Source of the DNA: Thiocapsa sp.
GTDB lineage: Bacteria > Pseudomonadota > Gammaproteobacteria > Chromatiales > Chromatiaceae
Direction: 5' to 3'
NCBI RefSeq assembly: GCF_018399035.1
Contig: NZ_CP073760.1
Coordinates: 5,146,501 to 5,210,500, forward strand
Length of the DNA stretch: 64,000 nucleotides
Part shown: positions 30,537 to 39,319 of the stretch, in pieces
How positions within the stretch are numbered: position 1 is the stretch's first letter
Layout: each line of letters opens with the position of its first letter
The notes under the pieces: model-generated
Databases searched by the model: none
Told to the model about the DNA's origin: nothing
Seen by the model: the letters and a program-made list of their open reading frames with translations, nothing else
Program-made: the position numbers and the translations under genes

Positions 30537-31527
30537 ATGAGCAAAGCGAAGCAAATCCTCTGCATCGACCCCGAACCGTCGGATCTGCGCATCGCAGCGC
30601 TTCTCAACCGTAAGGGCATCGCGGTCGATCTGACCGAGGTCTCCTCGCGAGAAAGCCTACGCGGCGCCTTGGAGCGCCCGAACTGGTGGGACCTGATCCT
30701 GTGCGACGGCGAGAGCGTCGAGGGTCTTGGCGTGGAGACCGCCATCCTGCCCTTTCGGGACGAGCTGGATGCCTCTTTGGTCCTTGTGAAGGCGGCCGAG
30801 AGTCCGCTGACTGTGCAACAGGGCCATCGTCTCGGCGCCGCAGACTTGGTCGTGCGCGACGCGATCGAGCACCTTCTGGTGGTGTGCGAGCGCGAGCTGC
30901 AGAGCTGCGCCCTTCGAAAGGAGCTACGCGCTCTTCGCCGCACGGCGGGCCTCCTCGATCAGGCTGCCCCGCGGTCGGTCGTGCTGGCGACGATCCATGA
31001 CCTGAGTCGCACTGCGCGCCCGGACAAGGAGGGTGAGCAGGGTAACGGCGCGGCGCTCGGCGTGAGTCCGGCGGACGATCAGGCCCGTATCCGTGCGCTC
31101 ATCGATGCAGGCGGGCTCACGCTCGAGTTTCAGCCGATCATCGCGCTGAGCACGCACGAAGAGCATCGCAGCATGTTCGAGACCCTGGTGCGCCTGAAGG
31201 ACGACACCGGCAAGCTTTCTCGCCGAGCATCGCGACCTCATCACGCATGTGAAGCTCGAGCGTACGATGACGCAGGGGTTGGTCGAGCGGCGTATCCCGC
31301 AAGAGGCTGTGAGCGCGCTGGTGCAGTGTGCGAAGAAGGAGGGCATGCGGGTCATCGCATTGGCGGTCGACAACGCCGAGCTTCTGCCGATGCTGGCTGC
31401 CGCGGGTGTGGACGCGATTCAGGGGCATTTCGTCAGCATGCCCTACCGGAATCTCATGTACCCGAGCATTCAGCGGGTCGAGTCTAGCTCCCGTCCGGCG
31501 TGGCAGGGCCCCGCGCGGTCGGGTTGA
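30537..31527 (+). pseudogene. Decayed EAL-domain (cyclic-di-GMP phosphodiesterase-like) protein
   Basis: The N-terminal half reads as a receiver-like domain (ILCIDPEPSDLRIAALL, WWDLILCDGES) and the beginning of an EAL domain (LTLEFQPIIAL, FETLVRLKDDTGKL). At about base 31214 the frame shifts by one, and what follows in the new frame (VKLERTMTQGLVERR, AVSALVQCAKKEG, AAGVDAIQGHFVSMP) is the end of an EAL domain. The central ~100 residues with most metal ligands are missing. So there is both a deletion and a frameshift, and the glutamate of the EAL motif is replaced (ETLVRL). Enzyme activity is very unlikely. Confidence 0.8.
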
Positions 31528-32127
31528 AAGGTTCCGTGCGCGCGCAAATTTTTTTGCTCCGATGGCTGCAATGGGCGCGCATTTTCCGAATTTCGCGGTA
31601 CACTAGGCGCAAGTGAAAGCCCCGCGCAAGGAATTCGTGCCTGGTGCTTCGAATTGCTCGGCACCGTTTGAGGCCAGTCCTGTGCGAGATCAAATCTCGA
31701 GATCAGACGATAGACCCCATTCCGACATCCGCTGTTTATTCCTGCCTCCTCTTCTATTCCATGCCGATGAGCATCCGCCTTCCATTAGACGTTGTCGCGT
31801 CCGGTTCAGCGCATCGGGCAAGGCGCGTGTCGTCGATACGCCTCGAGCGAAGGGCTATCGGAGCAGGGATACCGTTCGGTATGGTGCGTTGCGGGAGCTA
31901 CACGTCGATTTTGGGTATGGCACGACAAGAAAAATCCGGTTGAGGCATGCTGCACGCGAACCATGGACCGCCCTTTGGTGACCGGGATCCGACGCATGAT
32001 AAAGACTGAGTCAGATGGTCTTGATTCAGATTCCACTCCAGATCGAGTGGAGGACACACTAGCCTTATTGCAAGGCTGGGTTTAAGTAAAGCCAACTCCG
32101 GTTGGTCCGTTAAGTGATGAGGTTGAT
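31528..32127. other. Intergenic region upstream of the cold-shock gene
   Basis: No convincing gene. Two small hairpins precede the cold-shock gene (AGCCTT/AAGGCT about 32061-32077 and CCAAC/GTTGG about 32090-32103), which may belong to its 5' leader. A 40-codon frame (31963-32085, plus) is open but has no ribosome-binding site I trust. Confidence 0.4.
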
Positions 32128-32340
32128 ATGCCAGGTGAATTGGTTTCCGGGACGGTCAAGTGGTTCAATGACGAGAAGGGATATGGCTTCATTGAGCGCG
32201 AGGGCGGCAAAGACGTCTTTGTCCATCATAGTGCCATCAATGGATCGGGTCGTAAGACGTTGCTCGAGGGTCAACGCGTGACGATGGAAGTCACGCAAGG
32301 CCCCAAGGGGCCGCAGGCGGAGAACGTGACCCCCGACTGA
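32128..32340 (+). CDS. Cold-shock protein (CspA family)
   Basis: A 70-residue single cold-shock domain. RNP1 (KGYGFIER) and RNP2 (DVFVHHSAI) RNA-binding motifs are intact, preceded by GTVKWFNDE. It binds single-stranded RNA/DNA. ATG at 32128. It has a long upstream leader without another gene and its own terminator, so it is a single-gene transcript. Which member of the family it corresponds to cannot be told from sequence alone. Confidence 0.95.
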   Translation: MPGELVSGTVKWFNDEKGYGFIEREGGKDVFVHHSAINGSGRKTLLEGQRVTMEVTQGPKGPQAENVTPD

Positions 32341-32436
32341 GGTTGCGACACCACCCGGAGCCGAGCTGGAAGGCTCGATCCAACGCAGGCGAAGGTCTTC
32401 GTTGGATTCAGTCTGCGGCACCCGGCCCCGTCGCAC

Positions 32437-32475
32437 TGCTCTCAATGGGCTACGGCCCTTGAGAGCATTTTGTTT
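32437..32475 (+). terminator. Rho-independent terminator of the cold-shock gene
   Basis: TGCTCTCAA (32437-32445) pairs with TTGAGAGCA (32459-32467), with an inner GGGC/GCCC pairing, followed by TTTTGTTT. Confidence 0.8.
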
Positions 32476-32534
32476 CGTTGTGCTCTGTCCAGTTCGGTCC
32501 TATCCCGGGCACTGATCCTGCTGTCGTCTCCCTG

Positions 32535-33149
32535 TCACGTTGATTTCTTCAGCTGTGCTGCGAGTCGAGCGACGTCCTCCGCCGAATTGATATTGGAAAA
32601 CGCCTGTGGTCGATCGCCGAAATCGGCCAGCGCCGGGCCGCGTCGAGCGACCCAATCGGCGACCTTCCGAGTGCCTGCCGTGAGGTCGGCCGACAGTTCC
32701 GGTTCGAGCGAGACCGGCATCAGGGCATAGACCGGGTGAATGTGCCCTCTTTCGGTGACTGTCGCCAAAGAGGCATCATCCGATGCCAGCGCGGCGATGA
32801 GTCTGCTGACCAGATCGGGCGGCAACAGCGGCCCGTCGCACGGGACGGTCAAGATCCAATCGGTTCGAGCGGCGCGCATGGCGCTCAGCATCCCGGCTAA
32901 AGGTCCGTTGAGCTCGGCGTCGGCGTCGGCGATCACGGGCACGCCGTATCCTGCATAGATCTCGCGGTGACGGTTTGCGTTGATGATCAGCGCGCCGACC
33001 TGTGGTGCGAGTGCGTCAAGGACCCATTCGATCAGCGGGCGACCGGCGAGCTTCACCAGCCCTTTGTCGACGCCCCCCATGCGACGTCCGCGGCCGCCCG
33101 CCAGGATGACGCCGGTGATATCGCTTGGCGCCGTCGGCGTGCGCTTCAT
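32535..33149 (-). CDS. mobA: Molybdenum cofactor guanylyltransferase
   Basis: A 204-residue nucleotidyltransferase that transfers GMP to molybdopterin. The N-terminal GTP-binding signature is LAGGRGRRMGGVDKGL (about residues 16-31); VPCDGPLLP gives the metal-binding aspartate, and the end FSNINSAEDV is typical of MobA. It is the last gene of a minus-strand group, 54 bp after psiE-like. The product suggests molybdoenzymes such as DMSO- or nitrate-type reductases in the organism. Confidence 0.92.
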   Translation of the reverse strand: MKRTPTAPSDITGVILAGGRGRRMGGVDKGLVKLAGRPLIEWVLDALAPQVGALIINANRHREIYAGYGVPVIADADAELNGPLAGMLSAMRAARTDWILTVPCDGPLLPPDLVSRLIAALASDDASLATVTERGHIHPVYALMPVSLEPELSADLTAGTRKVADWVARRGPALADFGDRPQAFSNINSAEDVARLAAQLKKST

Positions 33150-33203
33150 GACGCGTCTGAATGCGGGTCACGTTCGGGGCGTTTGCCCGGACGTGCGTCC
33201 CGA

Positions 33204-33632
33204 TCAATGTGCATCCTCATCCCGGCTCGAGGCGCTGTAGGGGAAGCGGACATGCCCAAAACGAATGAGGAGCACGGCTACGGCCAGAATCAGGATGGCA
33301 ATCGAGGTGGCGATGATCGCGGTCTCGGTCATCTCCTTCATGTCGATGATCAGGTGGCGGGCGAGAGCAACCATCGCGATATAGAGCGGCATGCGGATCG
33401 GCAGGGCGCCGGATTGCAGGTAGATGCCGACCATCGTCAGCACCTCGAGATAGATGAAAAGCAAGAGAAGATCGCCGAGGCTCACCTCGCGGCGGCCGAC
33501 CATCTCCGTGATCTCCTGAATGCCGGCGATGATCGTCGCGATGGCGATCACTACGAGACCGACGATCTCGACCCCGGAGAGCAGACGCCCGCCGACCGAC
33601 ACGATTCGTGATTTCGATGGCTCGGGATTCAT
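33204..33632 (-). CDS. PsiE-family membrane protein
   Basis: A 142-residue inner-membrane protein with about four helices (GVEIVGLVVIAIATIIAG; LGDLLLLFIYLEVLTMVGIYL; PLYIAMVALARHLIID; AIIATSIAILILAVAVLLI). The segment between helices 2 and 3 (SGALPIRMPLYIAMVALARH) is characteristic of the phosphate-starvation-inducible PsiE family, whose role is unknown. ATG at 33632 overlaps the stop codon of the preceding L,D-transpeptidase gene by four bases. Confidence 0.8.
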   Translation of the reverse strand: MNPEPSKSRIVSVGGRLLSGVEIVGLVVIAIATIIAGIQEITEMVGRREVSLGDLLLLFIYLEVLTMVGIYLQSGALPIRMPLYIAMVALARHLIIDMKEMTETAIIATSIAILILAVAVLLIRFGHVRFPYSASSRDEDAH

Positions 33633-34222
33633 GGCAGGATCTCGATCGGGGTCCCGTCGACGGTGAGCGACCAAATCTCGTCGATCTCGCGGTTGGAGAC
33701 GGCGATGCACCCGAGTGTCCAGTCATCTTCGATCGGTGTCGAGCGGTTTTTCCCGTTCGGTTGGCCGTGAATCAGGATCATCCCTCCGGGAGGCTCGCCG
33801 CGACGCTCGGCCCGCCATCGGTCGCCCGGGCTCGGATAGGAGATGTGCAGCGCCTTATGGAAGCGGCTGCGGTCGTTTCGCCGGTCGAGCAGGTAGCGTC
33901 CCTCGGGCGTGCGGCCGTCGCCTTCGCGTGTCTTGTGCCCGATCGGCTGAAACCCGAGCGCGATCTCATAGCTCCGCAAAGCTCGGTCGCCCTGCATCAG
34001 ATAGAGGCGGCGCTCGGCCTTCTTCACGACCAAGCGGTCTGCCTTGCCCGGGGGCTTGCGATACGTTTGGTCGAGGTTTCGTGGCGCGCTCGGATCTGCG
34101 AGTGGAAGATACGACATCGCCGGTGCGTGGGCCGAAAGCATCGACAGCACCGCGGCAATGATCAAGGCGCGACCCGCTGCTCGACCTGATCTTGCCCTCG
34201 CGTCAAGACAGATCGAAGGCAT
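33629..34222 (-). CDS. L,D-transpeptidase (YkuD domain)
   Basis: A 197-residue exported protein. The N-terminal hydrophobic stretch (ALIIAAVLSMLSAHAPAMS) is a probable signal peptide. The YkuD domain begins at DRLVVKKAERRLYLM and ends with the catalytic motif: histidine in ILIHGQPNG and cysteine in DWTLGCIAVSN. Such enzymes form L,D cross-links in peptidoglycan or attach lipoproteins to it; the ErfK/YafK-type short form is likeliest. It overlaps the DUF2237 gene upstream by 20 bases and psiE-like downstream by 4. Confidence 0.88.
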   Translation of the reverse strand: MPSICLDARARSGRAAGRALIIAAVLSMLSAHAPAMSYLPLADPSAPRNLDQTYRKPPGKADRLVVKKAERRLYLMQGDRALRSYEIALGFQPIGHKTREGDGRTPEGRYLLDRRNDRSRFHKALHISYPSPGDRWRAERRGEPPGGMILIHGQPNGKNRSTPIEDDWTLGCIAVSNREIDEIWSLTVDGTPIEILP

Positions 34223-34574
34223 GCGATTTGAGGTCGGCGAGACTGACGACCTCGAGTGCGCGCTCGTGGGTCGCCCTCAGGACGACGCGCGGGGCGACAC
34301 CGGCTTCGAGGGCCTCTCGCCACCGCGCGGCACAGAGGCACCAGCGATCGCCCGGCTTAAGGCCGGGGAATCCATATTCGGGTTGGGGTGTCGTCAAGTC
34401 GTTGCCGCGGGCGAGACTCAGCTCGAGGAACTCGCGGGTCATGCGGGCGCACACCGTGTGGGATCCCGAGTCCCGCGGGCCGGTCTCGCAGTCGCCGCTG
34501 CGCGTGAAGCCGGTCAAGGGATCGGTCGAGCAGACCTCGAGCGGTTCACCCAAGACGTTCTTGTGATTCTTCAT
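34203..34574 (-). CDS. DUF2237 family protein
   Basis: A 123-residue soluble protein. Conserved features of DUF2237: LGEPLEVCSTDPLTGFTRSGDC near the start, HTVCARMTREFLEFL-like segment, and GDRWCLCAARWREAL. Several cysteines (15, 29, 43 and a CLC pair) are spaced as in the family; function unknown. First gene of the overlapping minus-strand group DUF2237-YkuD-PsiE-mobA. A ribosome-binding site AGGGACAGG precedes the ATG. Confidence 0.82.
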   Translation of the reverse strand: MKNHKNVLGEPLEVCSTDPLTGFTRSGDCETGPRDSGSHTVCARMTREFLELSLARGNDLTTPQPEYGFPGLKPGDRWCLCAARWREALEAGVAPRVVLRATHERALEVVSLADLKSHAFDLS

Positions 34575-34650
34575 CGACCTGTCCCTTCGGAAGTGCTTCT
34601 GGACGCGGTAGCGTGCTCCGCCGAAGTGTACCAGCCGAATGCGTCCGCTG

Positions 34651-36069
34651 TCAGGAGGTCGGAGCCCGCCCCGGCGGATAGATGAGGATCAGGTCGCCCG
34701 GATTCAGCCGCGTCTCGGCGAGCCGATTCCAGCGCTGGAGATCCTTGACGCTGACGCCGTAGCGTTTTGCCAGTGTCTTGATCGAATCGCCCTTGGTGAC
34801 CAGGTGCGTGATCAAGGCGGAGTCATCGGTCGCTTGGACCTTGAGTGTTTGACCCGAGAGCAGTGGCTCGCGAACGGAGATGCCGTTCAGCTCCGCGAGT
34901 GTGCGCGGTTCGATACCGGTTGCGCGCGCGATCGAGGCGATGGTCTCGCCGCCCTTCACCACATGGATCTTATGGCGCTCGGCATTCGCGACCTTCGAGC
35001 GTGTCGCGGCATTGGATCGGGACTGGGCCACGGAGGCCATGGCCGGCATGATCTGGACCTGGCCCATCTTTTTGCCGATCCGCTGCCCGGTCCCGGCCGG
35101 CACCAGAACATGGCCGGGGCCGTCGGGTGCCGTCCGTCCGAGCTTGAGCGCGGGGTTGAGACGCTGCAGCTCGTAGAGTTGAACGCCGGTCGCCGAGGCA
35201 ACCCGGTTTAGATCGACCGGCTGCTGCGTGCGGACCACTTCGAGCTGGGGGCGATCCGGCACCGGCGGAAGGTTGAGGCCGTAGCGGGTCGGTGCGGCGA
35301 CCAGGCGCGCGGTGGCGAGGATCTGCGGGACGTAGTTTTTGGTTTCGTTCGGAAGGTTGAGCGACCAGTAGTCGGTCGGCTTGCCGCTGCGGCGATTGGC
35401 GGCCTGTGCGGCGGCCACGCGACCCGGACCGCAGTTGTACGCCGCCATGGCGAGCGCCCAGTCGCCGTCGAAGCGTCGGTTGAGCTGCTCGAGATAGTCG
35501 AGTGCCGCGCCGGTGGAGGCCAGCGGGTCGCGTCGGCCGTCGTACCAGGCATCTTGTCGTAAGCCCATCTCGAGCCCGGTGTAAGGCATGAACTGCCAGA
35601 TCCCGGCGGCCGCCTTGGGCGATGTGGCGACCGGATTGAACCGACTTTCGACATGGGGCAGGAAGGCGAGCTCCATCGGCAGTCCGCGTCGCTCGATCTC
35701 GGTCACGATCATGTGCAGATAGGGCATCCCTTGCCGGGACATCCTTGAGAGATACTGGGGATCCCGACGGAAGCGCTCCACCGTGCTGTCGATGCGCGCA
35801 TTTGCGTGTAGATCGAGGCTCATCCCGGTGCGGACACGGTTCCAAAGGTCACCGCGCGGGTCCGCACGCCCGGCGATGCGTCGTTCCATGACCACGACAT
35901 CCGTGGCCGGTCGGACGAAGCCGTACTCGCGCGCCGAAACCATGCCTGAGTAGCCGGAGTCTCGGAGGTCGTTCTCGACCATACGGGTCTCCGTCGCGCA
36001 TCCGTTCAAGAGCAGCGTCAGAACGCCGAGCGCGCCGAGCGTGCGCGCAAAACCAGCGGCATCAGGCAT
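34651..36069 (-). CDS. mltD: Membrane-bound lytic transglycosylase with LysM domains (MltD-type)
   Basis: A 472-residue outer-membrane lipoprotein that cleaves peptidoglycan. Lipobox LLNGC with Cys24. The SLT domain (about 125-260) has the catalytic glutamate E141 in PHVESRFNP, then AAGIWQFMP and AYNCGPGRV. Two clear C-terminal LysM domains (about 360-405 and 420-465) and one weaker LysM-like segment before them bind glycan. A strong TAGGAGG precedes the start. It is divergent from the methyltransferase-rnhA-dnaQ group, as in many gammaproteobacteria, but gloB, often part of this cluster, lies 23 kb away. Confidence 0.92.
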   Translation of the reverse strand: MPDAAGFARTLGALGVLTLLLNGCATETRMVENDLRDSGYSGMVSAREYGFVRPATDVVVMERRIAGRADPRGDLWNRVRTGMSLDLHANARIDSTVERFRRDPQYLSRMSRQGMPYLHMIVTEIERRGLPMELAFLPHVESRFNPVATSPKAAAGIWQFMPYTGLEMGLRQDAWYDGRRDPLASTGAALDYLEQLNRRFDGDWALAMAAYNCGPGRVAAAQAANRRSGKPTDYWSLNLPNETKNYVPQILATARLVAAPTRYGLNLPPVPDRPQLEVVRTQQPVDLNRVASATGVQLYELQRLNPALKLGRTAPDGPGHVLVPAGTGQRIGKKMGQVQIMPAMASVAQSRSNAATRSKVANAERHKIHVVKGGETIASIARATGIEPRTLAELNGISVREPLLSGQTLKVQATDDSALITHLVTKGDSIKTLAKRYGVSVKDLQRWNRLAETRLNPGDLILIYPPGRAPTS

Positions 36070-36077
36070 GTTTCCCT

Positions 36078-36128
36078 CCTAAGGAATTCCCGGTAAGTGA
36101 TTGTTTAAATGAGTTTTCCGGGAATTAG
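36078..36128. repeat. Inverted repeat in the mltD/methyltransferase divergent region
   Basis: AATTCCCGG at about 36084-36092 is mirrored by CCGGGAATT at about 36118-36126. The core TTTCCGGGAAT also occurs near both sides of the IS110 region. It lies directly upstream of mltD and could bind a regulator or form a cruciform. Confidence 0.5.
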
Positions 36129-36249
36129 GAAAGCATCATACCCAAAGCCGTCCGTGAATTCCAGATCCGGCCGCAGGAAATTCCGCTCCACGCCCGCACG
36201 ACACTGCGCTCAATCACGGTTAACATGCGCCTCTTGAAGAGGCATCGGC

Positions 36250-37011
36250 ATGACTGTGCGCAAGGATCCGGGTTCACCCCTGGCAGAACTACAAGACTGG
36301 TACCGGTCGCCGCTCGGAGCCGAGGTGGCGGCTCTCGAGAGCGCGTGCGTTCAGCGGCTGCTGAGCGACACCTTCGGCTATTACCTGGTCCAGGTCGGCG
36401 TCACCGAGAGCTTTCGAGACGCGATGGCCTCGAGCCGGATCCGCCATCGTATCCTGATGCCCTGCGAGCAGCCCTCGGGCCACGGTGGGCGCGAGATCGT
36501 CGGATTGCCGAGTCGCCTGCCGCTTGCGAGCGATTCGATCGACGCACTCCTGCTCCCGCATACACTGGATTTCTCACCCGATCCCCAGGCGGTGCTTCGC
36601 GAGGTGGAGCGCGTTCTGATCCCGGAGGGGCGGGTGATCCTGCTGGGCTTCAACGCACTCAGTGCCTGGGGCCTCTGGTCGCTGCTGCGAGGCTCCGGTA
36701 CGCAGGTCCCTTGGTGCGGGCGTTTCCGCACCGCTTATCAAATCGAGGATTGGTTGTCCGTGTTGGGTTTCGATATCGAGCTTCGCGAGCACATCATGTT
36801 TCGGCCGCCGTTCCGGCGCGCCTTGGGGCCGAGCTGTGCGGCATTCGACACCTTGGGGCGGCGCCTCTGGCCGATCCTGGGAGGTGTCTATTTGATCCGT
36901 GCCGTCAAGCGCGTGGCGACCTTGACGCCGCTGCGCCCGGCTTGGGGGCGGCGCTCGCTGTTGCGCGGCGGTGCGGCGGAGCCGACGACACGCAGAGCCG
37001 GTCATGCCTGA
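36250..37011 (+). CDS. Class I SAM-dependent methyltransferase (YafS-like)
   Basis: A 253-residue protein of the methyltransferase-11 type found next to rnhA-dnaQ in many gammaproteobacteria. The recognisable part is LPHTLDFSPDPQAVLREVERVL followed by EGRVILLGFN; the classical glycine-rich motif I is not conserved, the equivalent region reading YYLVQVG. C-terminal hydrophobic part GGVYLIRAVKRV. The substrate is unknown. The gene overlaps rnhA by 8 bases. Confidence 0.82.
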   Translation: MTVRKDPGSPLAELQDWYRSPLGAEVAALESACVQRLLSDTFGYYLVQVGVTESFRDAMASSRIRHRILMPCEQPSGHGGREIVGLPSRLPLASDSIDALLLPHTLDFSPDPQAVLREVERVLIPEGRVILLGFNALSAWGLWSLLRGSGTQVPWCGRFRTAYQIEDWLSVLGFDIELREHIMFRPPFRRALGPSCAAFDTLGRRLWPILGGVYLIRAVKRVATLTPLRPAWGRRSLLRGGAAEPTTRRAGHA

Positions 37012-37435
37012 TTGCGTGCGCGCCTATACCGACGGTGCCTGCAAGGGCAATCCGGGACCCGGGGGCTGGGGTGTCCTGCTGCGATGGGGTGAGGTCGAAA
37101 AAGAGCTCTGCGGCGGCGAGCGTGCGACCACCAACAACCGCATGGAGCTGATGGCGGTCATCATGGCGCTGGAGACCATGAAGCGTCCGACCTGTCTCGA
37201 GATCGTCACCGACTCTCAGTACGTCAAGCGCGGTGTCGAGGAGTGGATGCCGCGTTGGAAACGCAACGGCTGGCAGACGGCCGATCGCAAGCCCGTGAAG
37301 AACCGTGACCTCTGGGAACGTCTGGATGCCGCCATCGGCGCTCATCAGGTGCGCTGGAAGTGGGTGAAAGGCCATGCCGGGCACGCCGAGAACGAGCGTG
37401 CGGACAAGCTGGCGAATCGCGGGATCGGGGGCTGA
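37004..37435 (+). CDS. rnhA: Ribonuclease HI
   Basis: A 143-residue enzyme that degrades RNA in RNA-DNA hybrids. Catalytic residues D10, E48, D70, H124 and D134 are all present at E. coli-like numbers. The basic protrusion (WMPRWKRNGWQTADRKPVKN) of true RNase HI is present. ATG at 37004 lies inside the preceding gene, indicating coupling. Confidence 0.97.
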   Translation: MPDCVRAYTDGACKGNPGPGGWGVLLRWGEVEKELCGGERATTNNRMELMAVIMALETMKRPTCLEIVTDSQYVKRGVEEWMPRWKRNGWQTADRKPVKNRDLWERLDAAIGAHQVRWKWVKGHAGHAENERADKLANRGIGG

Positions 37436-37536
37436 ATCGCGTCCGGCATGACATGCGCGGTTTGCGATTCGACTCGGCGTCGCGTGATTTGGTTTGCGTC
37501 GATGCAGACGCGATTCAGTTATTCGATTTTTCCTTT

Positions 37537-37623
37537 TTAAACCGCGTCAGGTACGAGGCATTTGGAGTCCGCGGGGATTCGCCTGCCTGCAACCCGGCAG
37601 GTTTCACTTTAGACGCGGTTTAA
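37537..37623 (+). repeat. 87-bp inverted-end element immediately before dnaQ
   Basis: Starts TTAAACCGCG and ends CGCGGTTTAA, with an internal hairpin CCTGCC...GGCAGG. Its last base is directly followed by the dnaQ ATG, so it occupies the position of the ribosome-binding site. Confidence 0.88.
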
Positions 37624-38346
37624 ATGAGACAGATCGTCCTCGATACCGAGACCACGGGTCTCGATCCTCAGGCCGGCCATCGCATCATCGAGATCGGTTG
37701 TGTCGAGCTGATCGACCGCCGCCTGACCGGTAACAACTTCCATCGCTATCTCCAGCCGGATCGGCAGATCGACGCGGGCGCCTCCGACGTGCACGGCATC
37801 ACCAACGCCTTTCTCGCCGACAAGCCGCGCTTCGCCGAAGTCGCCGAGAGCTTCCTGGACTACGTGGAAGGGGCCGAGCTGATCATCCACAACGCGGCCT
37901 TCGATCTCGGGTTTCTCGATCGGGAGATTGCCGGCTGGAATGCCGAAGCGTCGCGGATCGGAGATCTCTGCGAGGTGACGGACACGCTGCTCATGGCTCG
38001 GCGCATCCATCCGGGGCAGCGTAACAGCCTCGATGCTTTGTGCAAGCGCTACGGCGTGGATCATCGCCATCGCGACCTGCACGGCGCTTTGCTCGATGCC
38101 GAGATCCTGGCGGATGTCTATCTCGCCATGACCGGTGGGCAGGTGGCCTTGAGTCTCGGGGAGGAGGTCGCGACGCCTTCGCATGCCGGGCCGGACGGTC
38201 GGCAGCGCGGCCGACTGGATCCGAGTCGGCCGCGATTGCGGGTCGTTCAGGCCGACCCGGCTGCGCTCGCCGCCCACGCCGAGCGTCTCGCGGCGATCCA
38301 GACGGCAAGTGCCGAGGGTTGTCTTTGGCTTCGCGCCGAGGGATGA
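37624..38346 (+). CDS. dnaQ: DNA polymerase III epsilon subunit (proofreading exonuclease)
   Basis: A 240-residue DEDDh 3'-5' exonuclease. ExoI DTETTG (D7, E9), ExoII HNAAFDLGFLD, ExoIII HRDLHGALLDAEIL. The C-terminal part (about 190-240) would contact the polymerase alpha subunit. ATG at 37624 follows an 87-bp repeat element with no spacing; GACGCGG is the only purine-rich sequence near it, so the ribosome-binding site is unusual and comes from the repeat. Confidence 0.95.
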   Translation: MRQIVLDTETTGLDPQAGHRIIEIGCVELIDRRLTGNNFHRYLQPDRQIDAGASDVHGITNAFLADKPRFAEVAESFLDYVEGAELIIHNAAFDLGFLDREIAGWNAEASRIGDLCEVTDTLLMARRIHPGQRNSLDALCKRYGVDHRHRDLHGALLDAEILADVYLAMTGGQVALSLGEEVATPSHAGPDGRQRGRLDPSRPRLRVVQADPAALAAHAERLAAIQTASAEGCLWLRAEG

Positions 38347-38495
38347 CACCGCTCGCGGTCTAAGGCGAACTCCGGAAACCTTCATGCCAAGGGCGTAGGT
38401 TATGCCGAGCCGTGCGAGGCACAACCAAACGTCGGCACAAGTTATGCCTCCTATCGTCAGCACAACCTATGGGTATGGAAGTTTGCGGAAATCGC
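38347..38495. repeat. Degenerate GGTTATGCC / GGCACAACC hairpin repeat
   Basis: GGTTATGCC (near 38399) can pair with GGCACAACC (near 38420), a form of the widespread gammaproteobacterial repeat with GTTGGGC/GCCCAAC arms. A related hairpin, GTTGGGC...GCCCAAC, lies at about 56372-56397. No gene. Confidence 0.4.
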
Positions 38496-38520
38496 CTAAA
38501 CCGCGTCCAACGCAGTTTAG
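38496..38520 (-). repeat. Minimal 25-bp form of the inverted-end element
   Basis: CTAAACCGCG (38496-38505), five bases, then CGCAGTTTAG (38511-38520). This is the two ends of the 87-bp element with the interior gone. It carries the fnr stop codon and could form a hairpin after the gene. Confidence 0.75.
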
Positions 38521-39275
38521 CTCTGCTGCTGTTGGCGCCGATTCTGCCCGGCGCCGCCCACCAGCGACTCCAGCGTACTCACGTCGAGCAACTGGATGTG
38601 TTTGCGGTCGACATTCATCAGGCCGTCGTCTTGGAAGCGCGTGAAGAGTCGGCTGACGGTCTCGACGGCGAGCCCCAGATAATTGCCGATCTCATGCCGG
38701 GACATGCTCAGATAGAAGTCCGTCGCGGACAGCCCACGTTTGTGCAGGCGCTTCGACAGGCTGAGCAGGAAGGCGGCGAGCCGCTCTTCGGCATTCTTTT
38801 TGCCGAGCAGCAAGAGCATATCCGTATCGTGTCCGATCTCTTTGCTGAGCAGGCGGAACATCTGATGCTGCAGGCTGGGAATGGTTGCGGTGAGCTCTTC
38901 GAGCCGGGTGAACGGGATTTCGCAGATGGCGGATGTTTCGAGCACCTTAGCGGAGCAGGCGTGGATGTCTTTATCGATTGCATCCAGTCCGATCACTTCG
39001 CCGGGGAGATGAAAACCCAGCACCTGCTCGCCGCCCTCGGGGCTGGGTGCAAAGGCCTTCACGGAACCGGTTTTCACGACGTAGAGTGAGCGAAATCGGT
39101 CTCCGTCTCGAAACAGGAAATCCCCCCGGTGGAGCGGGCGCGTGCGTTTTACGATCTCGTCGAGTCGCTCGACATCGTCCGGGGCAAGGCCCATCGGCAA
39201 GCAGAGCGACGACAGGGAACAGTTCCTGCAGGCGATGCGAATAGTCTCCAGCGAGATGACTTTATGGTGGCTCAC
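38517..39275 (-). CDS. fnr: Oxygen-sensing transcription regulator FNR
   Basis: A 252-residue CRP/FNR regulator. Cluster cysteines C16, C19 and C25 (ACRNCSLSSLC) plus C118 (ICEIPF) bind a [4Fe-4S] cluster that is lost in oxygen. The cyclic-nucleotide-like domain is followed by a helix-turn-helix with VETVSRLFTRFQ, holding the E--SR recognition residues for TTGAT half-sites. GTG at 39275 with AGGGG upstream. A perfect FNR box lies 45 bp upstream. It fits the microaerobic genes in the window (ccoI, ccoS, hemN). The stop codon TAA belongs to the repeat element at 38496-38520. Confidence 0.94.
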   Translation of the reverse strand: MSHHKVISLETIRIACRNCSLSSLCLPMGLAPDDVERLDEIVKRTRPLHRGDFLFRDGDRFRSLYVVKTGSVKAFAPSPEGGEQVLGFHLPGEVIGLDAIDKDIHACSAKVLETSAICEIPFTRLEELTATIPSLQHQMFRLLSKEIGHDTDMLLLLGKKNAEERLAAFLLSLSKRLHKRGLSATDFYLSMSRHEIGNYLGLAVETVSRLFTRFQDDGLMNVDRKHIQLLDVSTLESLVGGAGQNRRQQQQS

Positions 39276-39319
39276 GGCATCGCCCCTCGATCTTCGGTCG
39301 GCAGATTTTGAACCGTCGC

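Noticed and set aside
38347..38495. Small gene between dnaQ and fnr
   Set aside because: The interval is better explained by a degenerate hairpin repeat; no frame has a start with a ribosome-binding site.
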